Origin: Phenylobacterium sp. Root700
GTDB lineage: Bacteria > Pseudomonadota > Alphaproteobacteria > Caulobacterales > Caulobacteraceae
NCBI RefSeq assembly: GCF_001429025.1
Contig: NZ_LMHT01000008.1
Coordinates: 2,001-55,203, forward strand
Direction of reading: 5' to 3'
DNA: 53,203 bases
The notes beneath the pieces were generated by a model, which was not told the DNA's origin, did no database searches, and was given only the letters and a program-made list of their open reading frames with translations. Positions 18,070-28,539 of this stretch are shown here, piece by piece. The position numbers were made by a program, and so were the translations under genes. Numbering within the stretch: the stretch's first letter is position 1; each line of letters begins with the position of its first letter.

Positions 18070-18939
18070 CTAGAGCAGGTCCTTGATCGCCGCGCGGGCG
18101 GCGTCGGCGAACTCGGGGCGATCCAGCGCGAAGGCGATATTGGCCTTCAGCAGGCCGATCTTGTCGCCGCAGTCATAGGTGGTCCCCTCGTATTCGAGGG
18201 CGTGGAAGTCCTGGGACTTCATCAGCTCGATCATCGAGTCGGTGAGCTGGATCTCGCCGCCGGCGCCTTTGCCTTGGCGCTCCAGCAACGGGAAGATTTC
18301 CGGCTGCAGGATGTAGCGGCCCGAAATGATCAGGTTCGACGGGGCGGTTCCCTGGGCGGGCTTCTCGACCATCCCGGTCATCTTGCTGATCCGGCCGTCC
18401 TGTCCGTCGAGCGCCACGATCCCGTACTTGTGGGTCTCGCTGTCGGGCACGGACTCGACCACCACGATGTTGCCGCCGACCTTCTCATAGGCCGCGACGG
18501 TCTGGGCCATGGCCGGGGTTTTCGCGGCCATCAGCATGTCGGGCAAGATCACCGCGAAAGGCTCGTCGCCGATCAACTCGCGCGCGCACCAGACCGCGTG
18601 GCCAAGACCCAACGGGGCCATCTGGCGTATGAAACTCATGGAGCCCGGGGGCAGGATATCGCGACGGACTTCGGCCAGAACGTCGGTCTTGCCCTTGGCC
18701 TCCAGCGCCCCCTCGATCTCGGGGTTGCCGTCGAAATAGTCCTCGATGGCGCCTTGGCCACGGCTGGTGATGAAGATGAAATGTTCGATGCCCGCCGCGC
18801 GCGCTTCCTCGACCACATAGGAGAGGATGGGGCGGTCGAACACGTTGAGCAGGTTCTTCGGCGTCGCCCGGGCGACGGGCAGGACGCGAGTGCCTAGCCC
18901 CGCGACCGGCAGCACCGCTTTACGCACACGTTTGGTCAT
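18070..18939 (-). CDS. galU: UTP-glucose-1-phosphate uridylyltransferase
   Basis: A 289-residue nucleotidyltransferase making UDP-glucose. It has the GAGLGTR-like loop VAGLGTRVLP, the GLGHAVWCA motif, the VEKP segment and the GalU signature TTYDCGDKIGLLKANIAFAL. The family segment usually reading TKAxPKEMLP is ARATPKNLLN here, a noticeable divergence next to the nucleotide-binding loop with the catalytic Lys retained. GGGAGG lies about 6 bases before the ATG. The product would feed the ugd enzyme encoded 8 kb away. Confidence 0.93.
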   Translation of the reverse strand: MTKRVRKAVLPVAGLGTRVLPVARATPKNLLNVFDRPILSYVVEEARAAGIEHFIFITSRGQGAIEDYFDGNPEIEGALEAKGKTDVLAEVRRDILPPGSMSFIRQMAPLGLGHAVWCARELIGDEPFAVILPDMLMAAKTPAMAQTVAAYEKVGGNIVVVESVPDSETHKYGIVALDGQDGRISKMTGMVEKPAQGTAPSNLIISGRYILQPEIFPLLERQGKGAGGEIQLTDSMIELMKSQDFHALEYEGTTYDCGDKIGLLKANIAFALDRPEFADAARAAIKDLL

Positions 18940-19070
18940 TCAGCCCTCCCGTTCAGTCCCCGACTAGACGACGGAGCTTTCGAAATCCACCGTTACGCCC
19001 GGGTGACCCCACAAACCGCCGTCGATTCGGCCGCCAATGGGGTTTCCCGCCTGAATTGTGATCGGTCATC

Positions 19071-19095
19071 GGAACTCACGAGACCGTGAAGGGTT
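19071..19095 (+). promoter_or_regulatory. possible EcfG/SigT-type promoter
   Basis: GGAAC, 16 bases, GGTT. The alphaproteobacterial general-stress consensus is GGAAC-N16/17-CGTT, so the -35 is exact and the -10 has one mismatch. It ends 36 bases before the lipoprotein start, a suitable distance. Inference from a single match. Confidence 0.35.
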
Positions 19096-19131
19096 CAGGA
19101 GACGTCCCCCGCAAACGTAGAAGGGCACTCC

Positions 19132-19416
19132 ATGAAAATTCGTACAATTTCCGCGCTGGTCGCGGCTTCGGCTCTCGCCGTCTCGCTCTCGGCCTGCAGC
19201 AAGAAGACCGAAGCCCCCGCCGCCGATGCGGCCGCCGCTGACGCCGCCGCGACCGCGCCGGCCGACAGCATGGCCGCAACCCCGCCCGCCGACGCGATGA
19301 CCGCTGCTCCGCCGGCTACCGGCTCGATGGCCGCGACGCCTCCGGCCGAAGGTTCGATGGCCGCCACGCCGCCCGCCACCAACTCGATGGCGGCGACTCC
19401 GCCAGCCACGAAGTAG
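19132..19416 (+). CDS. small Ala/Pro-rich repeat lipoprotein
   Basis: A 94-residue protein with a clear lipoprotein signal peptide (lipobox LSAC, Cys22). The mature part is low complexity: an Ala/Asp stretch, then five copies of a ten-residue unit of the form SMAATPPAxx (residues 46-94), one of them degenerate (MTAAPPATG). No enzymatic domain is visible. The basic SKK after the Cys and the Pro-rich repeats suggest a periplasmic spacer or wall-associated lipoprotein. It converges on glmS with 4 bases between stops. I do not recognise a named family. Confidence 0.8.
   Translation: MKIRTISALVAASALAVSLSACSKKTEAPAADAAAADAAATAPADSMAATPPADAMTAAPPATGSMAATPPAEGSMAATPPATNSMAATPPATK
19267..19413 (+). 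repeat. 30-bp tandem coding repeat in the lipoprotein gene
   Basis: Five tandem units, mostly 30 bp, each beginning like TCGATGGCCGC and encoding SMAATPPAxx. Synonymous differences between units (for example GCGACTCCG against GCCACGCCG) show the repeats are not recent exact copies. Confidence 0.8.
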
Positions 19417-19420
19417 GCCG

Positions 19421-21238
<1,818 letters not shown>

Positions 21239-21348
21239 GACCCGGAGTTCCTTTTGGCGCAGGAAGACGTGATAATCCTGAGCCGCCTTTAGCATTCGCA
21301 AACGCGGCGTCGATTAAATCTGAGTTTCGTTTCGTTTCGAGAACCCGA

Positions 21349-22701
21349 ATGACCAAGCGCGCCTATTTCGGAACCGACGGCATCCGCGGCCAGGCCAACA
21401 GCCACCCGATGACCGCCGAGGTGGCCCTGCGGGTCGGCCTGGCGGCGGGCAAGCTGTTCATGTCGCAGGACGACCGCCGCCACATGGTGGTGATCGGCAA
21501 GGACACCCGGCTGTCCGGCTACATGGTCGAACCGGCCCTGGTGGCGGGTTTCGCCAGCGTGGGCATGGACGTGCGCCTGCTGGGGCCCATGCCGACTCCG
21601 GGCGTGGCGATGATGACCCGTTCGCTGCGCGCCGACCTGGGCGTGATGATCTCGGCCTCGCACAACGCCTATGTCGACAACGGCATCAAGCTGTTCGGCC
21701 CTGACGGCTACAAGCTGTCGGACGCCCGGGAGCTGGAGATCGAGGCGCTGATGGATCAGGGTCTGGCCGACGGCCTGGCCGAACCGACCATGCTGGGCCG
21801 CGTGGCGCGGGTGGATGATTCCCAGGCTCGTTACGTCGAGATCGCCAAGGCCACCTTCCCGCGCCGCCTCAGCCTGGCCGGCCTGCGGGTGGTGATCGAT
21901 TGCGCGAACGGCGCGGCCTACAAGGTGGCGCCGGTGGTGCTCTACGAACTGGGCGCCGAGGTCATCAAGATCGGTGTTGATCCCGACGGCACCAACATCA
22001 ACGAGGAATGCGGCTCCACCCATCCCGACGCCATGGTGCGGGCGGTGAAGGAGTATCGCGCCGATCTCGGGATCGCCCTGGACGGCGACGCCGACCGGCT
22101 GCTGATCTGCGACGAGAAGGGCCACGTGGTCGACGGCGACCAGATCATGGCGATCATCGCCGACGCCTGGGCGCGCAACAATCAACTGACCGGCGGCGGC
22201 GTGGTGGCGACCGTGATGTCGAACCTTGGCCTGGAACGCTTCCTGGCGGCGCGGGACCTGAAGCTGGAACGCACCAAGGTCGGCGACCGCTATGTGATGG
22301 CCCGCATGCGCGAGGGCGGCTTCAACCTGGGCGGCGAGCAGTCCGGCCACATGATCATGTCCGACTATTCGACCACGGGCGACGGCCTGCTGGCGGCTTT
22401 GCAGGTGCTGGCGGTGCTGAAGGATTCCGGCCAACCGATGAGCCTGCTGGCCCGTCAGTTCGTGCCGGTGCCGCAACTGTTGGAGAACGTGCGCTTCGCC
22501 GGCGGTAAGCCGCTGGAGACCGAGCAGGTCAAGGACGTGATCGCGCAGGCCGAGCATCGCCTGAACGGGACCGGCCGCATCGTGGTCCGCGCCTCGGGCA
22601 CCGAACCGCTGATCCGAGTGATGGCCGAGGGCGACGACGAGAAGCTGGTCAGCCAGGTGGTCAAGGACATCGTCGGCGCCGTGAAGAAGGCGGCGGCCTA
22701 G
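21349..22701 (+). CDS. glmM: phosphoglucosamine mutase
   Basis: A 450-residue alpha-D-phosphohexomutase converting glucosamine-6-phosphate to the 1-phosphate, the step after GlmS. It has the start [12 protein letters not shown], the phosphoserine loop [13 protein letters not shown], the metal-binding DGDADRLL and the phosphate-binding [12 protein letters not shown]. It lies divergent from glmS, so consecutive enzymes of one pathway share an intergenic region. It is followed after 3 bases by the deaminase gene. Confidence 0.97.
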   Translation: MTKRAYFGTDGIRGQANSHPMTAEVALRVGLAAGKLFMSQDDRRHMVVIGKDTRLSGYMVEPALVAGFASVGMDVRLLGPMPTPGVAMMTRSLRADLGVMISASHNAYVDNGIKLFGPDGYKLSDARELEIEALMDQGLADGLAEPTMLGRVARVDDSQARYVEIAKATFPRRLSLAGLRVVIDCANGAAYKVAPVVLYELGAEVIKIGVDPDGTNINEECGSTHPDAMVRAVKEYRADLGIALDGDADRLLICDEKGHVVDGDQIMAIIADAWARNNQLTGGGVVATVMSNLGLERFLAARDLKLERTKVGDRYVMARMREGGFNLGGEQSGHMIMSDYSTTGDGLLAALQVLAVLKDSGQPMSLLARQFVPVPQLLENVRFAGGKPLETEQVKDVIAQAEHRLNGTGRIVVRASGTEPLIRVMAEGDDEKLVSQVVKDIVGAVKKAAA

Positions 22702-22704
22702 GTC

Positions 22705-23721
22705 GTGGACCAGCTCACCGACTTCATCCGCGGATTGCCCAAGGCCGAACTGCACCTGCACATCGAGGGCAGTCTCGAGCCCGAGCAGATGTTCGAATTC
22801 GCCCGCCGCAACGGGGTGGAGCTGCCGTTCGCCGACGTCGAGGCGGTGCGGGCGGCCTATGCGTTCTCGAACCTGCAGGACTTCCTGGACATCTATTACC
22901 AGGGCGCGCGGGTGCTGCTGACCCAGCAGGACTTCCACGACCTGGCCATGGCCTATTTCCGGCGTATCGCCGCCGATGGCGCGCGTCATGCCGAGATCTT
23001 CTTCGACCCGCAGACCCACACTGAGCGCGGCGTTCCCTTCGCGGTGGTGGCGGACGGACTGCTGGCCGCGATGGCGCAGGCCGAGGCGGAGTTGGAGGTC
23101 ACCTCGAAGCTGATCCTCTGTTTCCTGCGCCACCTTTCGGAAGAAGACGCCTTCGAGACCCTGAAACAGGCTGAGCCCTATCTGGACCGCATCGTTGGGG
23201 TGGGGCTGGACTCCTCGGAGGTCGGCCATCCGCCCGCCAAGTTCGCCCGGGTCTTCGCCGCGGCGCGCGCCAAGGGCCTGAAGACCGTCGCCCATGCGGG
23301 TGAAGAGGGGCCGCCGGACTATGTCTATCAGGCGCTGGACATGCTGGAGGTCGACCGCATCGATCACGGCAATCGCGCCCTGGAGGACGACGCCCTGACC
23401 GAGCGGCTGGCGCGCGAGGGGATGACGCTGACCGTCTGCCCGCTCTCGAACCTCAAGCTCTGCGTGGTCGACGACCTGACCGCCCATCCGCTGCGCAAGA
23501 TGCTTGGGCTGGGGCTGCGAGCCACGATCAACTCCGACGACCCGGCCTATTTCGGCGGCTATCTGGGCCAGAACTGGGTCGAGACAGCCCAGGCGCTGGA
23601 CCTCAGCCGGGACGAACTGGTGACCCTGGCCCGCAACAGCTTCACCGGCTCGTTCCTGGGCCCCGACGAGATCGCCGCGCATCTGGCGCAGATCGACCGG
23701 TACGTGGCTAGCGCCGCCTAG
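22705..23721 (+). CDS. adenine deaminase (adenosine deaminase superfamily)
   Basis: A 338-residue zinc hydrolase with all metal and catalytic residues: H17 and H19 (HLHIEG), H197 and E200 (HAGEEGPP), H221 (RIDHG) and D278-D279 (NSDDPAYFGGY). The forms HAGEEGPP, VCPLSNLKL and DDPAYFGGY are those I associate with the adenine deaminase branch rather than true adenosine deaminases. Either way it feeds hypoxanthine or inosine into purine salvage. It starts with GTG 3 bases after glmM, probably in the same transcript. Confidence 0.85.
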   Translation: MDQLTDFIRGLPKAELHLHIEGSLEPEQMFEFARRNGVELPFADVEAVRAAYAFSNLQDFLDIYYQGARVLLTQQDFHDLAMAYFRRIAADGARHAEIFFDPQTHTERGVPFAVVADGLLAAMAQAEAELEVTSKLILCFLRHLSEEDAFETLKQAEPYLDRIVGVGLDSSEVGHPPAKFARVFAAARAKGLKTVAHAGEEGPPDYVYQALDMLEVDRIDHGNRALEDDALTERLAREGMTLTVCPLSNLKLCVVDDLTAHPLRKMLGLGLRATINSDDPAYFGGYLGQNWVETAQALDLSRDELVTLARNSFTGSFLGPDEIAAHLAQIDRYVASAA

Positions 23722-23739
23722 CGCCTCGCTATCCCCTCT

Positions 23740-23854
23740 CTCGTCATCCTCCGGTCAGCCGCAGGCTGATCCGGGGGACCCAAACGGCCTGGCCAGCTTT
23801 GCGACTCAGCTTGGGTCGCCCGGATCGTCTTTCAGACGACCGGAGGATGACGAG
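23740..23854. repeat. 115-bp nested palindromic intergenic element
   Basis: The ends are a perfect 17-bp inverted repeat (CTCGTCATCCTCCGGTC at 23740-23756, complement at 23838-23854). Inside are small hairpins AGCC-gc-AGGCT and CGTCT-ttc-AGACG, then a second inverted repeat GATCCGGGGGACCCAA / TTGGGTCGCCCGGATC (15 of 16 paired). The whole can fold as a multi-armed structure. It lies between convergent genes. The CGTCATCC core recurs in the palindrome at 44743-44779, so this is probably a dispersed REP- or MITE-like family. Confidence 0.8.
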
Positions 23855-23868
23855 CGGTGGGGGCCCTC

Positions 23869-24882
23869 CTAGGCTTCCAGCGCCAGCAGGGCGAAAGTCG
23901 CCAGCCAGTGCTCGCCCATATAGTCGCCGGCGACGTGCTCCAGGCCGGCCGCCAGATGCTGCTCGGCGCTCGCCAGTGCGACGCTGCGGGCCGGGTCGCC
24001 CAGGGCCAAGGTCCCGGCGATGGCGCGCCAGCACCAGGCGCGGCTGAGGTTCAGGCCGTCGAGATGGGCGATCTTGCCGTCGGTCCGGTCGCTGACGCTG
24101 GCCGGGGTGAACAGGCTGGCAGGCAGTCGCTCTGCGGCCTGCGGCAGGAATTTTCCGAACCATAGCCGAAAGTCGGCGGTCGGCAGGACGCGGCGCAGGC
24201 ACTCGGCCTCCACCAGGGTCGGCGACAAGAAATCATCGCCGCTGGGCTCCCAGGCGGCGGCTCCGGCGTCGGCCAGATACCAACCTCTGGCCGTGGTCTC
24301 GATGAGGCGGGCGAACTCTTGATCACCGACCTGACCGGCATATTCGGCCGCCAGGGCCAGGGCGAAGGCGGTGTTGAAGTGCGTGCCGGTGCGGATCGGA
24401 TAGGTCGCCTTGGGCAAGAAGGCCTTGAAGCGGTCGGCGAAGGCGCGCGCCAGCGGGGCGACAGCCTGCGCCCAGGTCTGCTCTTCGTGCCGCTCCAACT
24501 CCGCGCCCAGCATCAGCAGCCAGGCCCAGCCATAGGGGCGTTCGAACCCGGCGCTGGCGGGACGGGCGAGATAGGCCAGCTCGCCGGCCGCCTTGTCGGG
24601 CGTGAAGTTGGCGTCGAACAGGGCGCGGATCTCGGCCGCCTCGGGGGCGCCTGGGAACCGCCGCAGCAGACGGGCCAGCAGCCAGTAGCCGTGGACGCAG
24701 GAGTGCCAGTCGAAGCTGCCGTGGAAGATCGGGTGCAGCACACGCGGCGGCAGGACGTCGTGGTCGCCGGTCATCACGTGGTCGAGCTTGTAGGGGTAGG
24801 GCCGGGTCACATGGCCGAGCGCCAGCCGCGCGAACCGGGCGGCGAGGTCGGGGGTGAGCTCAGAAACGGAAGACGAGGACAT
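23869..24882 (-). CDS. DUF2891 family protein
   Basis: A 337-residue cytoplasmic-looking protein with no signal peptide. The family signature HPIFHGSFDWHSCVHGYWLL is near residue 50, with further conserved segments YGWAWLLML, YPIRTGTHFNTAFALALA and MGEHWLATFALLAL. The alternating helices and His/Asp/Trp-rich N-terminal motif suggest an alpha/alpha-barrel enzyme, but no activity is established that I know of. Its start lies 23 bases inside the DUF979 gene, so it is co-translated with a two-gene transporter-like module. Confidence 0.85.
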   Translation of the reverse strand: MSSSSVSELTPDLAARFARLALGHVTRPYPYKLDHVMTGDHDVLPPRVLHPIFHGSFDWHSCVHGYWLLARLLRRFPGAPEAAEIRALFDANFTPDKAAGELAYLARPASAGFERPYGWAWLLMLGAELERHEEQTWAQAVAPLARAFADRFKAFLPKATYPIRTGTHFNTAFALALAAEYAGQVGDQEFARLIETTARGWYLADAGAAAWEPSGDDFLSPTLVEAECLRRVLPTADFRLWFGKFLPQAAERLPASLFTPASVSDRTDGKIAHLDGLNLSRAWCWRAIAGTLALGDPARSVALASAEQHLAAGLEHVAGDYMGEHWLATFALLALEA

Positions 24883-25810
24883 ACATCAGCGCCGTGTTGG
24901 CCAGCAGCAGGAGGAGGGCGGTCGGGAGTTGGGCCCAGATCACCCCGTTGCGGTCTTTCAGTTCCAGCAATGCGGCCGGGACGATGTTGAAGTTGGCGGC
25001 CATCGGGGTCATCAGCGTCCCGCAGAACCCCGACAGCATGCCGATGGCGCCCATGATCGCCGGGTCGCCGCCAAAGCGCATGACGATGAGCGGCAGGCCG
25101 ATGCCGGCGGTCATCACCGGGAAGGCCGCGAAGGCGTTGCCCATGATCATCGTGAAGATCGCCATGCCGAAGGTGTAGGCCACGACGGCGGCGAGCTGGC
25201 TCCCCTCCGGCAGCCACTGGCCGGCCAGTTGGCCGATGGCCGCGCCGACGCCGGCGGCGGCGAACACCGCGCCCAGCGCCGCCAGCATCTGCGGCAGCAC
25301 CGCGGCCCAGCCGACGGTGTCCAGCAGGCGGCGGCCTTCTTGCAGCGGGACGATCGGCTTGGCCCGCAGCATCGGCATGGCGATGGCCAGCGCCACGAAG
25401 ACGCCGAGGATCAGCGACACCAGGGTCGCCTGTTTCGGATCGACCAGCCCCGCCAGTTCGGGGCGCTTGAACGCGAAGGTGCCGGTCAGGGCGGTGGCCG
25501 GGATGGCCAGGGCCGGCAGGAACAGCCGCCCGCCCAGCTGGGCGGCGCTTTGCCGCCGTTCCTCCGGGGCGGTGGTGGCGGGCGCGCCCTGGCCGAGGCC
25601 GCCGAAGCCGGCGATCGCCACCATGGCGATGACCACCAGGCCGTTCGCGACGTCCGGCAGGTGCGAGCCGAACAGGAAACTGACGGCGAAAAGGCCCCAG
25701 AAGGCGGTGTTCTTCCAGCGTTTGGGATTGCTGGCGTCGCGGGCGCTCAAGACCGCGATGGCGGCGAAGAAGGCCCCGCCGATTACATAGAGGACCTCCA
25801 GGCCGATCAT
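24860..25810 (-). CDS. DUF979 membrane protein
   Basis: A 316-residue polytopic membrane protein with about nine hydrophobic stretches. Gly-rich sequence GFGGLGQGAP and the late FCGTLMTPMAANFNIVPAALLEL region match DUF979, whose members resemble ion-coupled carboxylate transporters. It is translated with DUF969 (ATGA overlap at its start) and DUF2891 (23-base overlap at its end). I expect DUF969 and DUF979 to form one permease. From memory, these genes sit beside pyroglutamyl peptidase genes in some other genomes; no such gene is present here. Confidence 0.85.
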   Translation of the reverse strand: MIGLEVLYVIGGAFFAAIAVLSARDASNPKRWKNTAFWGLFAVSFLFGSHLPDVANGLVVIAMVAIAGFGGLGQGAPATTAPEERRQSAAQLGGRLFLPALAIPATALTGTFAFKRPELAGLVDPKQATLVSLILGVFVALAIAMPMLRAKPIVPLQEGRRLLDTVGWAAVLPQMLAALGAVFAAAGVGAAIGQLAGQWLPEGSQLAAVVAYTFGMAIFTMIMGNAFAAFPVMTAGIGLPLIVMRFGGDPAIMGAIGMLSGFCGTLMTPMAANFNIVPAALLELKDRNGVIWAQLPTALLLLLANTALMYVLVFRF

Positions 25811-26499
25811 TGGCCGGTCTCAGGCGGGCGGGCGTCGGCCAGGATGCGCGCCAGCCGGCGGTCCAGCAGCATCAGCCGGGTCCCGTGGATCAGCAGCGCG
25901 CAGATGGCGGTGGGGATCGCCCACATCGACAGGTGCAGCGGCTCGATCAGAATGCCGTTCTGCTCCAGGAAGCCCTTGATCAGCAGGATCGAGGCGATGG
26001 CGATGAAGATATCTTCGCCGAAGAACAGCGCGATGTTGTCGACCGCCGCGGTATGGGCGCGGATCGACTGGCGGGTGTCATCGTCCAGCGGGCCGTAATG
26101 GGTTTCAGCGGCGGCCTCGGCCATCGGCGCGATCAGCGGGCGGACCATCTGGGCGTGGCCGCCCAGCGAGGTGAGGCCGAGCGCCGCCGTGGCCTGGCGC
26201 AGGATGAAGTAGAGCAGCAACAGCCGTCCGGTGGTGGCCGCGCGGATATTACCGATCAGGGTCTTGGCCCGCTCCTGCAGGCCGCCGCGTTCCAGCAGGC
26301 CGATGACCGGCAGCACCACCCAGACGATGCTGACATAGCGGTTTTCCTTGAACGCCTTGCCGAAGGTCTCGACGACCTCGACCGGCCCCATCCCGCCCGC
26401 GAGCCCGGTGACGAGGGCCGCGACTGTGACGACCAGCAATGGGTTCAGGCGGGCCATGAAGCCCACCACGACGACGAAGATGCCGATCAGCGACAGCAC
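25807..26499 (-). CDS. DUF969 membrane protein
   Basis: A 230-residue polytopic membrane protein, first gene of the DUF969-DUF979-DUF2891 operon. It has a first helix reading LIGIFVVVVGFMARLNPLLV, an ENRYVSIVWVVLPVIGLLER segment and GLTSLGGHAQMVRPLIAPM, typical of DUF969. It starts with GTG, 7 bases after GGAGGGG. The stop overlaps the DUF979 start as ATGA. Likely the smaller half of a two-component secondary transporter; the substrate is unknown. Confidence 0.85.
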   Translation of the reverse strand: MLSLIGIFVVVVGFMARLNPLLVVTVAALVTGLAGGMGPVEVVETFGKAFKENRYVSIVWVVLPVIGLLERGGLQERAKTLIGNIRAATTGRLLLLYFILRQATAALGLTSLGGHAQMVRPLIAPMAEAAAETHYGPLDDDTRQSIRAHTAAVDNIALFFGEDIFIAIASILLIKGFLEQNGILIEPLHLSMWAIPTAICALLIHGTRLMLLDRRLARILADARPPETGQ

Positions 26500-26756
26500 G
26501 CGACGACCCCTCCGTTCCTGGCGCGAGCGTCGACTCTAACCGGGGCGGCGGGCTCTGCAATTGCGCAGATCAAATCCGCGGTCGCGGAGGTTTCCGGCAA
26601 AGGCAGATCGTTGGCGCGGCAAGGGATCGTTCGGCGAGTTCATGCGTATTTGAAGTAGAAGCGACAGGACTATCCAGAATGGTTAAATCGTGTCAGCTTC
26701 TTTTCCTTCACGCCGCTTGACCGGTGTGGAGCGAAAAAAGGTACTGGGAGCGAAAC

Positions 26757-26924
26757 ATGCCACGAAACGTCACCGTTGGGGGCGGATCGCGGGGGACGAT
26801 GCGGGGTTTGACCTCCGTCGCTTGCCTCGCCTTTGTCGCGGTCCTTGCGCTCGCCTTCTGGGCCGGTGCGCTGTGGATCGGCAACATGCTCATTCATCTG
26901 CTGACCAGCGGACCCTCAGTCTGA
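26757..26924 (+). CDS. small single-pass membrane protein
   Basis: A 55-residue protein with a basic N-terminus (MPRNVTVGGGSRGTMRG) and one hydrophobic helix (CLAFVAVLALAFWAGALWIG). A GGGAG site lies about 7 bases before the ATG. The region before it (about 26650-26750) is visibly richer in A and T than its neighbours, as expected of a promoter. No family recognised. Codon use is ordinary for the window, so I take it as probably real. Confidence 0.55.
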   Translation: MPRNVTVGGGSRGTMRGLTSVACLAFVAVLALAFWAGALWIGNMLIHLLTSGPSV

Positions 26925-27104
26925 CGGCTGAGCGTTGCGCTAACGGATGACGAAGCCCTGAGATTGCAAGCCGCGACAGCGGCGTTGGGCGGTCGCATTT
27001 TCCTGACATATCCACGCCTCTGCCTGGCCCGCTTGGGCCGGCGGATTGCAGCGTGCGATCCCCGCCGCCTCTCTCGAAGGAACAGGCGGGGACCTTGACG
27101 AGGT

Positions 27105-28406
27105 CTAGGCTCGGCCGATCGAGGCGTATTTGAAGCCTCGGGCGCGGACGTCGGCGGGCTTGTAGATGTTGCGCAGGTCGACGAGCACCGGGGCGTTCAT
27201 CAGCAGCTTTACGCGGTCGAGATCGAGCGCGCGGAACTGGTCCCATTCGGTGATGATCACCAGGACGTCGGCGCCGGTGGCGACCTCGTAGGGATCGTTC
27301 TTGAAATCCACATTGGGCAGCAACTGCCGCGCCTCGTGCAGGCCCTCGGGATCGAACGCCTGGACCTTGGCGCCCATGGCTTCGAGGGCCGGGACGATAT
27401 CGAGGCTGGGCGCGTCGCGCATGTCGTCGGTGTTGGGCTTGAAGGTGAGGCCCAGGACCCCGACGGTCTTGCCCTTCAGGTCCTCGGCGGTCGCCGAAAC
27501 CTTGAGCGCCATGGCTTTCTTGCGGTCGTCGTTGACCTTGACGGTGGTCTCGATCAACCGAACGGGCGAACCGGCGTCGGTCGCGGTGCGGACCAGGGCC
27601 AGGGTGTCCTTCGGGAAGCAGGAGCCGCCATAACCGGGGCCGGCGTGCAGGAACTTGCCGCCGATCCGCTTGTCCAGGCCGATGCCGCGCGCCACCTGCT
27701 GCACGTCGGCGCCGACGGCTTCGCAGAGATCGGCCATCTCGTTGATGAAGGTGATCTTCATGGCGAGGAAGGCGTTGGCGGCGTACTTGATCAGTTCGCT
27801 GGTGCGACGGCCGGTGAAGACGATCGGCGTCTCGTTCAGATAGAGCGGCCGGTAAAGCTCGGTCATGACCGGGCGGGCGCGCTCGTCCTCGATGCCGACC
27901 ACGACGCGGTCAGGGCGCTTGAAGTCCTCGATGGCGGCGCCTTCGCGCAGGAACTCCGGATTGGAGACCACGGCGAACTGGGCGTCGGGGCGCTTGGCCT
28001 TGATGATTTTCTCGATTTCGTCGCCGGTGCCGACCGGGACGGTCGACTTGGTGACGATCACGGTGAAGCCGTCCAGCAGGCCGGCGATCTCTTCGGCGGC
28101 GGCGTAGACATAGGAGAGGTCGGCGTGGCCGTCGCCGCGGCGCGAGGGCGTGCCCACGGCGATGAACACGGCGTCGGCCTTCTTCACCGCCTCGGCGGCC
28201 TCAGTATCGAAGAACAGGCGGCCGGCCTTGACGTTGCTGGCGACCAGTTGCTCGAGCCCCGGCTCAAAGATCGGAATACCGCCTGAACGCAGGCGTTCGA
28301 TCTTGCTGGCGTCCTTGTCGATGCAGGTCACGGTGTGACCGAAATCGGCGAAGCAAGCCCCGCTCACCAGGCCCACATAGCCGGTGCCGATCATCGTGAC
28401 GTGCAT
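27105..28406 (-). CDS. ugd: UDP-glucose 6-dehydrogenase
   Basis: A 433-residue enzyme oxidising UDP-glucose to UDP-glucuronate with two NAD+. It has the Rossmann motif MIGTGYVGLVSGACFADFGH, the central KITFINEMADLCEAVGAD helix, the catalytic Cys in GGSCFPKDT and the C-terminal NAD domain beginning VGVLGLTFKPNTDDMRDAPS. AAGGG precedes the ATG. It is last in a minus-strand run with the phosphohexomutase and the isomerase, and uses the GalU product. It serves capsule or holdfast-type polysaccharides. Confidence 0.95.
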   Translation of the reverse strand: MHVTMIGTGYVGLVSGACFADFGHTVTCIDKDASKIERLRSGGIPIFEPGLEQLVASNVKAGRLFFDTEAAEAVKKADAVFIAVGTPSRRGDGHADLSYVYAAAEEIAGLLDGFTVIVTKSTVPVGTGDEIEKIIKAKRPDAQFAVVSNPEFLREGAAIEDFKRPDRVVVGIEDERARPVMTELYRPLYLNETPIVFTGRRTSELIKYAANAFLAMKITFINEMADLCEAVGADVQQVARGIGLDKRIGGKFLHAGPGYGGSCFPKDTLALVRTATDAGSPVRLIETTVKVNDDRKKAMALKVSATAEDLKGKTVGVLGLTFKPNTDDMRDAPSLDIVPALEAMGAKVQAFDPEGLHEARQLLPNVDFKNDPYEVATGADVLVIITEWDQFRALDLDRVKLLMNAPVLVDLRNIYKPADVRARGFKYASIGRA

Positions 28407-28539
28407 GAATTACCCTTAGATCCGTTCGCGTCGCCGTCTTTCACCATGCTGCGATCACCCTCGCAATCGCAGCCGGTCCAGAACGGCACATTGATCCTGC
28501 GTTGCAGCAAAAGTTGCGCCCCTTGAGAGGGCGCAGGCT

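Noticed and set aside
21239..21348. glmS riboswitch/ribozyme
   Set aside because: The 110-base gap is too short and has no visible match to the ribozyme core; that class is found mainly in Gram-positive bacteria.
21289..23682. 797-codon open frame on the minus strand opposite glmM and the deaminase
   Set aside because: His/Gln/Arg-rich low-complexity translation typical of antisense GC-rich coding DNA. Both genes on the plus strand are certain.
26660..26702. Short 13-codon reading frame before the small membrane protein
   Set aside because: Too short, no ribosome-binding site, no sign of coding beyond chance.
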